Positions 23,480-35,040 of a stretch of 64,000 bases of DNA are shown here, piece by piece. This DNA is from Mermis nigrescens (lineage: Eukaryota; Nematoda; Enoplea; Mermithida; Mermithidae). The position numbers and the translations under genes were made by a program. The stretch spans positions 1,178,001 to 1,242,000 of the forward strand of contig JAVLUZ010000271.1 in the NCBI GenBank assembly GCA_036768485.1, given 5' to 3'. Position 1 is the first letter of the stretch. Every line of letters starts with the position of its first letter. Under the pieces are notes generated by a model that was not told the origin of the DNA, did no database searches, and saw only the letters and a list, made by a program, of their open reading frames with translations.

Positions 23480-24531
23480 TGTAACTGCGAGAGTTACACG
23501 TTTAGGCGAACCTGCCTTAGCAGTTCGCAATAGCCATAACATAGCCAATACTAGTAGCTATCTATGATAGTGCACTGTGGGCTATGCCTTCGGTCTTCCC
23601 ATTATTTCCCCAAATTTTCAATAATAAAAAACATTTAGATACTTGTCCGGTAGCATAGAGCTAAGTGTATGATAATAGTAATTGTTTAATGCATACCGCT
23701 TACGTGAATCGAGAACATTCGATCTGAGATAAAAGTCATTTCAGTATTATGTTAAATTGATCGTTGTTTTAATTTACTGTAATGGCCCTTGAGGCCAGTG
23801 TACTTAACGTCGTAGTTTAGAGTCTGGCTTTTTGGTTTTTCGTTGGCCGGTTATTTCGACTGTACATTGTCGTTTTTCTTTTGCGTATTTTGTTTCCCGG
23901 CTATAGGCCGTGTGTTCTTCGTCGAATAAAAGCATAGAAAACCAACCCAGTGGTTTTGGTTATACCGAGGGTTAGGTCGGCCACCATCCCTACGTCGAGG
24001 ACTTCCACCTTCTAGTGGACTGATAGGTAAATTCCGTATGATAGCCTTTTCTATTCGAAAACCATAATTTATTTCTCAAGCCAAAAATTGATCAAAATTA
24101 TTATCTAATCTTTAAGGATGATTGATCAGCATAGAGCTCGTTGTTGTTGTTTTCATAGTTCAGCGTGCTACACAAATTAGGAACCAAAACATTTCTGAAT
24201 CAGGCACTGATTGAAAATAAGTTAAATTACAACTTGAGCTTGAGATAGGTCAACTGACCTCCGCGGCAATTACCGAGACTAGGTAGGTAGCCTTAGGTCT
24301 TAGGGCGTAGCTGCTGAGATCACCCGACGTAAAAGCGGCCAGCAATATTAGGGCTGAGGGGATCGAAGCCGTAAGGTCTGTAAGGGTCCAAAGATCGAAA
24401 GCCTTAGAGCCGCGCGATCGGGGCCAGCACTAAGCGTAGACTTAAGTACCTACGTACCTAGGTAAATCTCGAAGGTAATGTATCCGTCCTATGTCGATTC
24501 TCTGTAGACATAAGGCGGCTCTACATTTACA
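23480..24531. mobile_element. Probable solo LTR (1052 bp)
   Basis: Begins TGTAACTGCGAGAGTTACACG, typical of Gypsy/BEL long terminal repeats, and ends CATTTACA. It is flanked by a 4-bp direct repeat CTAA (23476-23479 and 24532-24535). It is more GC-rich than its surroundings and holds an AATAAA at about 23925 followed by a compact GC-rich stretch. No internal gag-pol is adjacent, so it would be a recombined solo LTR. The call rests on termini and target duplication only. Confidence 0.45.
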
Positions 24532-24535
24532 CTAA

Positions 24536-24677
24536 TACCAACTGTTAAAATACAAAATGACAAGATATATAATAAACGCAATTACGAATTAGTAAAGGGA
24601 CATGCGAGTCAATGGAATGACAAGTTTTACGCGCGCCCCACAAGATATCTAGATAAATCAAAGTTTGCTGATCTATA
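24536..24677 (-). pseudogene. Retrotransposon RT1, 3' end (C-terminus and 3'UTR)
   Basis: Read on the minus strand, 24677-24627 encodes a short C-terminal tail ending DLSRYLVGRA and a TAA. It is the expected continuation of the frame ending NLNIFK at 27920, now separated by Helitron copy L. The tail motif is the common end of CR1/Jockey-type ORF2. The 3'UTR runs to about 24536, next to the solo LTR's target duplication. Confidence 0.75.
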
Positions 24678-27600
24678 TCATAGGTAGCGCGTTAGCGCGT
24701 ATCCTATAATATACTTGGGTACCCCTAACACCTGTGCACCCCCCTACAGCTATAACGGGACACTTCTGGAAGGTGCGGTTTTTTTAAAAGAAAGATAATA
24801 AAAAAATTCGCTGCCCGTGTTTTTTTGTTTTTCTTGAAACTCAAAACTGACTGTGTAAAGAAGGTGTAAAGTTTTTGTGTAACGTTATAACATAGGACAA
24901 ATTTTGGGACATTTATAATGCGGCATGTGGACGACTGAGTATTGATGACTCGAAGAATTGAACAGCATAGGATGATAGAGGGATGAATTCTACAGATGGC
25001 ACTTTTTTTGTTTTTTGAAATTCGCATTAGTTATCGAATGGCAGTGTAAAGAGTGCGAAAATCTGGGGGTGAAAAAGCACTTTTTGGTCGAGTTTTCAAC
25101 CTGCTTATGTCTGATACTAACTCCGGTTATGAGTTTTTTGAAACGTTTTCTGACAGAAATGTAGAGCGGATCAAGGGCTACATTCTGCATATAAGCAAAG
25201 TCTTCTACGCTCTATGGTGAGTTAGATCCTGGGGTTTAAAGTTTACACTCTAGTGGATGGTGTAAAAAAACTGATTTTAAGTAAGATTTATCTGCCAAAT
25301 TTTTCCGCTTATGAGTCAGGGTAAATTGAATACAGCAGTAATAAAGTGCCTCTCAGGGGCTACACATCGCAGCAAACTGCATTTAAAAAAACGCAATATT
25401 GAGTTATTTATGGGGGTGTAAAGTTCGAAATCAGAGGTGAAAAATGGGCGAAAAAACACGTTTTTTTCCGAAGTTTGATTAATAAATCATACCAAATAAT
25501 TTTTGCAAGAGAATTTTGGCACACAGGAATGTACTACGATTTAAAAGCTACAAATTGTACCAAACCGAATTTCTTTAAACTCAATGGGGAGTTCGGTACG
25601 GAATTTTAAAGTTTACAGTGTTCTAAATGATGGAAAATACGTTTTTGTTGCGTTTTTTGTTCGCCACTTTCTCCGTCCAGAAGTCGGGATAAGTCCAATA
25701 GAATAAAAATAAAGTGCTTTATATCGGGTGCATGTCAAAGCAAATTGTCTATATATTAATATTTAGCGAGTGTAAAGTCAAAAATTTGGTGTTTAAAATG
25801 CGTTTCTGTCTTGTTTTTTCTGCCTGCGTCTCCGGTTATGAGTCAGGGACACGATTATCAAGTCTAGAAATGTACCAGGAACCAAATTTGATATGCCAGT
25901 CTGGCGCATATGTTTACACTCTACAGTGTTGTAAAGTGGTTTACACCTATTGTTAGTTTGCCCATAGAACATTATGGAGACTTAATTTTTTTCATAAATA
26001 TTAATCGTAATATCGGAACAATATCAAAATTACGAATCTGACCAAAATCTTCTTTACACTAGGTGTTTACATGAAGTTTACACTACATATGTATTTATCT
26101 TCGTTTTTGAGCATTCCAGAAACCTAATTTTTTCCTGGAGTCTAGAAATTTTCAAAGAATCAAATGTGAGACGTCACGTAGGCGCGTTTGTTTACATCCA
26201 ACAGTGATGTAAAGTAGTTTACACTCATTGTTTATTTGTCCTCAGACCATTGTAGACATGCAATTTTTTCATAAATGTTGATAATAATATCCGAGTAATA
26301 TCAGATTTACAAATCGGAATAAAATCCTCTTTACACTAGGCGGTTGTGTAAAGTTTATACTGCTAATTTATCTTCGTTCTAGAGCTTTGCGAAAACCTAA
26401 ATTTTTTGCCGAAATCTGAAAATTTACATGGAATCAAATAAGGGACGTCAGCTGGGCGCGTTTGTTTACACTCAACAGTGATGTAAAGTGGTTTACATCT
26501 GTGTCTATTTGTCATTAAACCGTTATGGAGACGTAATTTTTTCATGAATGTTGATCGTAATATCCGAGTAATATCGAATTTACAAATCCGACTGAAATCT
26601 TCTTTACACTAGTTGTTAGTGTAAAGTTTACACTATATAATAAGCTTCATTCTAGAGCCTCACGGTAACTTATTTTTCTCCTAAAGTCGTAAAATATATA
26701 TGGAAACAGATGTGATACGTCTGCTAGGGGCGCATGAAGAGTAGTGTAAAGTGATTAACACCTAATGTTAATTTGTTCTTAGAACATTATAGAGGTTTTA
26801 TTTCTTAATAAATGCTTATCGTTATATCAGAGCAATATCGAAATTATTAATCCCACTAAAATTCTTTACACTCTTGTGTAAAGTTTAAAATGTAAATTAA
26901 GTTGAGCTCTAGAAACTTTTGGAAGCATATTTCTTTACAGGATGTTCTACGTAACATAAGAATTACTAATCAGAATGTTTGTTTCTTCTACAACTAGTAG
27001 CTTTGTAAAGTTTAAACCATTCAATTATTAGAAGAACCGCACAGTAAATGAAATCTAGTATTGCATTTCCAAATCTTGCTAATTAAAAGTGGGGTACTAG
27101 CAAAGAAAAATGCTCCGATGGAACAAAAAATGGGAATATACTTGGGATTGTGAATTATCGAGGATGTTAAAGGAGGGGACTAGGAAAAATCTCACTATGT
27201 TATATGCCAAGAATCGCAAAATATATAAAAAATCAGACTTTCTCTAAACAATGCAAAAAATCGAAGTATATTCTGCGGCCTTTGAAAAATGTAAAAGTTT
27301 AGTAAACAATTGCTGTAGACATGTGTGAAAAGAGTATCTACATAAGGTCTGTTGCACGTCAGCTTCCGTGTTTCCTACTGCTTTGAACCAACAATATCAT
27401 CGATTGTCTTGAATGCATCGATATGTACTATTTCATTCAATTCGCTTAGCTACTGCATTGCTCATTCGCTGCTTTCTTCAATCAATTTTTTGGGAATTTG
27501 AATATTGCTTGCACTTTGACACTTAGAATGGCTGTATCTGCTAAGTGACATGCTTAGTAATAATGAAATACGAACAACTTAATTACATATGATTTTTAAC

Positions 27601-27919
27601 AGCATTTCACTTCCAGTCACATTATTAAGCAACTCAAAGTTGAATGAAGTCTGCAAAAAGTTGCATTACGTAATATGCTTTTAAGATATAATGTCAATCA
27701 GAAAAAAATTATTTTGAAATAATACGTTTTTTCAGAGACCGCAGAATATACTTCGATTTTTTGCATTGTTTAGAGAAAGTCTGATTTTTTACATATTTTG
27801 CGATTCTTGGCATATAACATAGGGAGATTTTTCCTAGTCCCCTCCTTTAACATCCTCGATAATTCACAATCCCAAGTATATTCCCTTTTTTGTTCCATCG
27901 GAGCATTTTTCTTTGCTAG
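24678..27919 (+). mobile_element. Helitron-like element, copy L (3242 bp)
   Basis: Starts TCATAGG after A and ends CTAG before T. A hairpin (TGTTCC, loop ATC, GGAGCA; 27891-27905) stands exactly 10 nt upstream of CTAG. These are the hallmarks of Helitrons (5'-TC, 3' hairpin + CTRR, A|T target, no target duplication). Just inside the 5' end is a near-palindrome with two GCGCG cores. The interior has no Rep/helicase gene and is dominated by TTTACAC/GTGTAAA motifs and a degenerate array of about 270 bp period. The 3' terminal 830 bp form an inverted repeat with arms of about 170 bp starting at 27093. It is inserted in the C-terminus of RT1. Confidence 0.75.
26030..26900. repeat. Degenerate ~270-bp tandem repeats inside Helitron L
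   Basis: Three to four units, each with TCTTTACACT, GTGTAAAGTTTACACT, TAGAGC.TT.CG, GGGCGCGTTTGTTTACA, CAACAGTGATGTAAAGT and TTTTTTCATAAATG in the same order. Equivalent arrays lie at about 30300-31300 (inverted) and 61560-62100. Confidence 0.7.
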
Positions 27920-28785
27920 TTTAAATATGTTTAGGTTAGGGGAAGAAACAATGAAGTCAGGAAGATCGTTCCAAACTGCGATGTATTTGTAAAAGAAATC
28001 AAACTTTTCTAAATTAGAATGTATAATAGGTATAACTAATTTAAATCTATTAATGATACGGGTAATATTATGATTAAATACAAAAAAATCATCAGCTTCC
28101 AAACATGATTTGTGACAAATAATTTGATACATCATACACAGACAAATCTGCAAGCGTCTTAATTCAAGTCTGCAACATGATTTATGACAAATAATTTGAT
28201 ACATCATACACAGACAAATCTGCAAGCGTCTTAATTCAAGTCTGCACAATTTAAGTTGTGTTAAACGATCCTCGTAAGAAAGAATATTATTATAACCAAA
28301 AATATGTTTAGTGAATCTACGTTGAACAGCTTCCAGTCGATCTATATCCCTAAGATAGAGGGGTTCCATACACCTGCAACAGTACTCTAATAAAGGTCTA
28401 ACATAACAGCTATAAGCTTTAACAAGGTTACCTTTATCACGCGAAAAAATGATTTGCGTATAAAAATACATCTAGAGAAAGCTTTTTTAATCAAAGAATT
28501 ATAATGTTCCTTAAATTTTAAATTTCTAGGAATCAAAACTCCTAAATCACGGACAAACAGATCACTAGAAATAATTTCCCCATTTAGTCTATAAACAACT
28601 TTTTGATTATTATTACCCAAATATAGAACTTGACTTTTGGTTCGAGAAATAGGTAAATCCCATGTAATTGCCCAATCAATAATCTTATCTGAATTAGACT
28701 GTAATAATTTACAGTTACGACGACTAATGTTGAAAATTTTGATATCATCAGCGAACATATAAACCGTACTATAAATATTATCACA
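27920..28785 (-). pseudogene. Retrotransposon RT1, middle fragment
   Basis: The minus-strand frames encode YMFADDIKIF (catalytic box), DWAITWDLPIS, KDLG-like RDLGVL, YVRPLLEYC and AVWNDLPDF, i.e. the C-terminal half of a CR1/Jockey-type RT. A frame change lies near 28400-28470. Positions 28102-28245 hold a perfect-period 72-bp in-frame tandem duplication (24 residues repeated). The fragment is bounded on both sides by Helitron termini and continues into 32659 and 24677. Confidence 0.88.
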
Positions 28786-31700
28786 CTAGCAAAGAAAAAA
28801 ATGCTCCGATGGAACAAAAAAGATGAATATACTTGGAATTGTGGATTATTATGGATGTAAAAGGAGGGGACTAGGAAAAATCTACCTAAAGTCGGAAAAT
28901 CTGCTAAAAATCACACTTTCTCTAAGCAACGCAAAAAATCGATGTATATTCTGCGGCCAACAGATTAAAATAAATATTCAACCATAACAATGATTGAAAC
29001 AGCAGCACGTTAGCTATGCAGTAGCTATGGGAAATGATATTAAGTAAACTAACAGTCTTCCAAGCCAATTGAATGAAATAGCAAACATCGAAGACAATTG
29101 AAGACATGGTTGGTTAAAAACAGTAGGAAACACGTAAGTTGACTTGAAACAGACTTAATGTAGATACACTAGCATGCCCGAAACGATTGTGTGCACTAAT
29201 CAATCGGCTCCTGCTTTGCTTGCTATAATGCTCATAAAACAAAACAACTTTAAATACAATACTTCTTAGTTTTCTATCAATCAGGTGCCAGCAATTTAAA
29301 AAAGTAACCTTGATAGATTTCGTTTATACACTCTTATCTGAAACTTCGAACATTATTTAAAAAAGACACTTTTTTAGAGGCCGCAGAATATACATCGATT
29401 TTTTGCGTTGCTTAGAGAAAGTGTGATTTTTAGCAGATTTTCCGACTTTAGGTAGATTTTTCCTAGTCCCCTCCTTTTACATCCATAATAATCCACAATT
29501 CCAAGTATATTCATCTTTTTTGTTCCATCGGAGCATTTTTCTTTGCTAGTACACTACTTTTAATTAGCGTGATTTCAGTACATCAGTCAGTAAACACAAT
29601 CAGTAACATGCCACAATAATGACAACAATCCAAGAACGCGGAAAACAATATTGTTCTTAACATCAGCATTATCCTTTTTAAACAAGACAACCTTATTGAC
29701 ACCATCCATTTTCAAATTAAAACTGCATTAAGTTATTTCTTCTTAATGTGCAGTTCACTTATAATCAAGCACAAAAATTTAACCAACGAATTCACATTGC
29801 AAATCCTCACTCAATCAATACACAAGCACAATGTGTTGTGACTTTTGAAATTGAAAACACCCAATTTTCAATTTTCAAATTGAAAATTGGATCAATTTTC
29901 AAATTGAAAATTGGGTCAATTTTCAAATTGAAAATTGGGTGTTTGAATTTGCGATGAAGAAAATAATCAAAAGATAGTCACTTGGTTTATTTAAGCCGAG
30001 TAATAAAATAACGACCGTCCACCAATTCCAAACTAAACGCAACTAATCTGATCACTATGAAAAAGTTTTGAAAAATGAGCTTGCTAAGCGAGAGTTGTAA
30101 ACCAAGAGAAACTTAAAGTTAAAACCTACCATTAAATTATGAGAGAATTATAAAAGATTTTAAACTTCAAGAAAATGGAAAAGGCGGGATGTTGGTAAAT
30201 TAGAAGGCAAAGATTTTCGGCAAAAATTCAAAAACTTCACGCAAATATCAAATGTAAGGAACACTAACGCTTTGATTTGGTAGTAAAATAAATTTGTAGT
30301 ATAGACTACATATTAACAACAAATGAATAGTGCAAACTTTACACAACTACTAGGTGTAGAGAATACTAACAGTTTACGGCTTATTAATGTACATGATTAC
30401 AATAAAGCTGTATATCTTTGTCGACTTCTGTGCACAGTAGTGTGATTGCTGGTTCATTTTAAACCACTTTTGCAGGCAATTTACATCAATTAAACGATAG
30501 CTCTCCATGTGCAAGATTTTGTGAAACATATTATAAACACGGCTAAGAAAGATTTAACTTTAATGCAACCCATTTAAGACAAAATTACATCTCTTCAATG
30601 ATCTAAGGACACTTGAACATAATTTTTAAATCACTTTAGATTACTTTTGAGGGTAAACAAACTCACTTAATTGATGTCTCACATATGAATCCTTGAAAAT
30701 TTCTTGACTTCAGTTACAAAGTCTCTGCAAGTCTATCGAATTAGGGTTAACACGTAACGTAAACTTTACACAAACACATAGCGTAAAGAATATTTTAGTC
30801 GGATTCGTAATTTTGATATTGCTCCGATATTTCTTTCAACATTTATGGAAAAATGAGTCTTCATAATGTTTTAAAGACAATAAACATTAGGTTTAAACCA
30901 CTTTGCAATACTGCTGAGTGTAAGCAAGCGCGCCCAATTGACGTATATATTTCATTCCCTGTAAATTTTTATATCTCAGGAAAAAATTTCGATTTTTGCA
31001 ATGCTCTAGAACAAAGGCTAACATGCAGTGTAAAAAATTACTCGGATATTATGATCAACATTCATGAAAAAATTATGTCTCTACAATGGTCTGAGGACAT
31101 ATAAACAATGAATGTAAACTACTTTACATCACTGTTGGATGTAAACAAACGCGCCTACGTGACGTCTCACATTTGATCCTTTGAAAACTTCTAGGCTCCA
31201 AGAAAAAATTAGGTTTCAGGAATGCTCAAAAACGAAGATAAATATATATGTAGTGTAAACTTCATGTAAACACCTAGTGTAAAGAAGATTTTAGTCAGAT
31301 TCGTAATTTTGATATTGTTCCGATATTACGATTAATATTTATGAAAAAATTAAGTCTACATAATGTTCTATGGGCAAACTAACAATTGGTGTAAACTACT
31401 TTACAACACCGTAGAGTGTAAACATATGCGCCAGACTGGCATATCAAATTTGATTCCTGGTCCATTTCTAGACTTGATAAACGTGTCCCTGACTCGTAAC
31501 CGGAGAAGCAGGCAGAAAAAACAAGACAGAAACGCATTTAAAACTCCAAATTTTTGACTTTACACTCGCTAAATATTAATGTATAGACAATTTGCTTTGA
31601 CATGCACCCGATATAAACCACTTTATTTTTATTCTATTAGACTTATCCCGACTTCTGGACGGAGAAAGTGGCGAACAAAAAACGCAACAAAAACGTATTT

Positions 31701-32658
31701 TCCACCATTTAGAACACTGTAAACTTTAAAATTCCGTACCGAACTCCCCATTGAGTTTAAAGAAATTCGGTTTGGTACAATTTGTAGCTTTTAAATCGTA
31801 GTACATTCCTGTGTGCCAAAATTCTGTTGCAAAAATTATTTGGCATGATTTATCAATCAAACTTCGGAAAAAACGTGTTTTTTAGCCCATTTTTTACCTC
31901 TGATTTCGAACTTTACACCCCCATAAATAACTCAATATTGCGTTTTTTTAAATGCGGTTTGCTGCGATGTTTAGCCCCTGTGAGGCACTTTAATAATGCT
32001 GTCTTCGATTTGCACTGACTCATAAGCGGAAAAATTTGGCAGAGAAATCTTAGTTAAAATCCATTTTTTTACACCATCCACTAGAGTGTAAACTTTAAAC
32101 CCCAGGATCTAACTCACCATAGAGCATAGAAGACTTTGCTTATATGCAGAATGTAGCCCTTGATCCGCTCTACATTTCTGTCAGAAAACATTTTAAAAAC
32201 CTCAAAACCGGAGTTAGTATCGGACATAGGAAGGTTGAAAACTCGACCAAAAAGTGCTTTTTCACCCCCAGATTTTCGCACTCTTTACACTGCCGTTCGA
32301 TAAATAATGCGAATTTCAAAAAACAAAAAAGTGTCATCTGTAGAATTCATCCCTCTATTATCCTATTCTGTTCAATCCTTCGAGTCATCAATACTCAGTT
32401 GTCCACATGCCGCAGTAAAAAGGTCCCAAAATTTGTCCTATGTTATAACGTTACACAAAAACTTTACACCTTCTTTACACAGTCAATTTTGAGTTTCAAG
32501 AAAAACAAAAAAACACGGGCAGCGAATTTTTTTATTATCTTTCTTTTAAAAAAAACCGCACCTTCCAGAAGTGTCCCGTTATAGCTGTAGGGGGGGGGTG
32601 CCCAGGTGTTGGGGGTACCCAAGTATATTATAGGTACGCGCTAACGCGCTACCTATGA
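28786..32658 (-). mobile_element. Helitron-like element, copy R (3873 bp)
   Basis: Same family as copy L in opposite orientation: CTAG end at 28786, TC end at 32658. The hairpin precedes CTAG by about 12 nt. It is inserted in RT1 between codons for FINDI and CDNIYS. It is longer than L because it retains about 600 bp (29550-30250) that L lacks and that is partly present in copy T. Copies L and R form a pair of inverted arms over 3 kb long around an 866-bp spacer. Confidence 0.75.
29866..29942. repeat. Tandem array of a perfect AT-rich palindrome
   Basis: Consecutive copies of CAATTTTCAAATTGAAAATTG separated by GGAT or GGGT. Each unit is self-complementary, so the array can form a series of hairpins. 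It lies within Helitron copy R only. Confidence 0.85.
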
Positions 32659-34140
32659 TATATCATTTATAAAAATCGAAAAGAGCATAGGTCCAAGGAC
32701 ACTTCCTTGGACGACACCGCTGTTAACAGGCACATAATCTGAAAAAAGACTGATTAACGCGAACACATTGGGAACGATTAAACAAATAGGCCTTTAACCA
32801 TGCATACAAATTACCGTTTATTCCATATCCGTTTAACTTAATAAGAAGTTTTTCAATATTAACTTTATCAAATGTTTTTGAAAAATCTAAGTATATTATA
32901 TCGACATGTTTCTTTTTTAGCTAAGGACTGAATCCAAGAAAACTTACATTTTAACAACTGTGTTTCACAGATTTATTCTTTTGAAAACCAAATTGAAAAA
33001 GGAAATATTAGTTTATTAACCTTAAGAAAGTCTAACAATTGACTATTAATAATTCTTTCCATAATTTTGGCAATAGAACAACAAAGAGAAACGGGCCTGT
33101 AAATATCCACTAATGCTGGATCCCCCTTTTTTAAAATTGGAATAACATGTGCCATGCTCCAAAGCTCGGGAATATTTCCAGACAGAAAAGATACAGTGAA
33201 AATACTAATTAACGGCTTTATCATTTGAAACGACAATTTTTTAATAAAAGATTACATATGCCACTGCAACTGACTTATTTAGATGGTTAATGGCTTCAAT
33301 ACGCGATCCTCGCTAAAATAACGTCAGAAAGCGAAAAATCACGGCGCTTCTGAAAAAGAAAATTCGCGTTGGTAATGTCACTAAAACACAGAAGCGAAAT
33401 AATCATTAAAAATGTTAGCCTTGCGTAATGAATCAGTTATAACATTATTATCAGAAAATGTTAAGGGAGGAATTTCATTGCGACTTTTTAACTATTATTT
33501 ACAAAAGTATAGAAAGCTTTAGGATTATTATTCTTAAGCAATTTGTTTTCTTGAAGAAAATAATTATGAATAGTTCTACGTAGAGCTTTACAATGATTTC
33601 GATATTTAACTTTAGTTCCTGGAGTTTTACACCTTTTATACTTATCCATAGAGAACGTTTTTTGAGAAATAATTTATGTAAGCTTTTGGGGTATTTAAAT
33701 TTTGATTTAGCCTAAAAGTAGGTACAAAACTAAAAATAAGAGGATTTAATATACTTAAAAAAACATTATACATGTCATTAACTGTTGAGCATGTAGAAAA
33801 AGTGTCAGGCCAAGAAACAGAGGAGAAAAAAGTTGCTATACTATCATCGTCCGCTTTATTGAAATTTAAGCAAGGTTTATCTCTATCTTGAAAAGTTCTA
33901 GTTGAAATTTCAAAAGAAATCGAATTATGGTCGCTTGTTGAAAAAGGAGGAAGAACCTGGACATTAAAAACGTTAGATGCAGCAAATACTACATCAATCA
34001 AAGTAGTATCGTGGGTATTTTCTTTGACTGAACTGTTGCAGACCACTAGCTGATAAGTAATCAAAAAATAATTCGTTTAATGGATTAAATGTAAAAGTAC
34101 CATGAAACCAATCAATTATAGGTACATAAGTGTTTGTGGA
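32659..34140 (-). pseudogene. Retrotransposon RT1, endonuclease and N-terminal RT
   Basis: On the minus strand, 34140-33640 encodes the end of an apurinic-type endonuclease (DTTLIDVVF..., then STSDHNSISFE with the SDH catalytic box). 33236-32973 encodes WSMAHVIPILKKGDPA and YRPVSLCCSIAKIMERII. 32900-32659 encodes the SGVVQGSVLGPMLF block up to FINDI. Frameshifts separate the pieces. The 5' end is truncated near 34140-34150. Confidence 0.85.
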
Positions 34141-34779
34141 CAGCCTGCAGGAATACAATTTTGTCTAATCAGCAAAGTTCATTCGCTCATCGATTGTTTT
34201 GTACGATATCATAATTGCTGCTTTATGTAAAACATTTTTGTCAAAAATTTGCATTGACTCGAAACTGACTCGATACATACATAGGTACACCTACTCTTCG
34301 ATCGATCGAGCATCGAATAGGTGCGTGCGTCCCTTTTTCGGGGTTGCCAAGTTTTATGAACCTACTATCGCATCAGGCAGGCCGAAGAGGCATGATTCGG
34401 TGGCAAACCAAAAGCAAGAGTCTGAAAAACTATTTTCACGGCAAAAAAGGATATTGGTGATGACTTTGCTAAAGGGCGCGCTTATTGTTGGTACACTTTT
34501 TATACGCTGCCAACGTTTCAACTTCATTTATTCGTTAATAGTGGTGCAAACTTGGCTGACACGAGGGAAATAGCGTCTTTCATTTAATTTCATCTATCTC
34601 GTTTGTAACAAAAAGGAACCCTCTGCTAATAATTTAGAAATTTAAAGCGCATTAATAGCTTCTCAAATAGGTATTGCATGTGCTATAATTTTTTGTTTCT
34701 ACGAGTAGGACGAAAAAATTGTAAGACGATGTAAGTAGTATACCCTGTCTCCCTAGTCCGCAACGTTATAACATAGCCT
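34141..34779. other. Intergenic, nothing recognised
   Basis: No exon or repeat recognised. A 124-codon plus-strand open frame (34199-34573) has no recognisable motif and is treated as chance. Confidence 0.4.
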
Positions 34780-35040
34780 GTGTTATAGGCGAAATGAGGC
34801 GGAGGGGCTCAGAATCTGCTCACTGGCTTTTCCCAAGGAGCAATGCTTTAGCATAGGCTGTGTTGTAGCATGGCAGCCTGCACCGGACCTGCCCGGGGAG
34901 GGGGTGCGCTCCAGCCCAGGGCCAGGGGCCCAGGGCCAGGGGAGAGGAAATTCCCACTGTCTGGTTCGCGGGTGACCGCCTCCGGCTACCCCCGCTGTTC
35001 CATGGGTAACCCCGGGTGTTATTGACCTCAAGGGGTTATT
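34780..35040. other. GC-rich island abutting the Polinton
   Basis: A roughly 260-bp stretch far richer in G+C than its surroundings, with repeated GGGCCAGGGGCCCAGGGCCAGG and, at its right end, the perfect palindrome GGGGTTATTAACCCC beside the left terminal repeat. It has no counterpart outside the right terminal repeat. Its origin is unknown. Confidence 0.6.

Noticed and set aside
24240..24520. GC-richer block that could be a tRNA-derived SINE
   Set aside because: No A/B box arrangement or cloverleaf could be made out; it fits better as part of the probable solo LTR.
24678..32658. Interpretation of the inverted arms as one 8-kb TIR transposon
   Set aside because: A single element would not carry an in-frame piece of the flanking retrotransposon between its arms, the third copy (60376-62776) is a single arm with complete ends, and no target duplication exists.
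34199..34573. 124-codon plus-strand open frame
   Set aside because: No motif, no splice or promoter evidence, and AT-rich composition; treated as chance.
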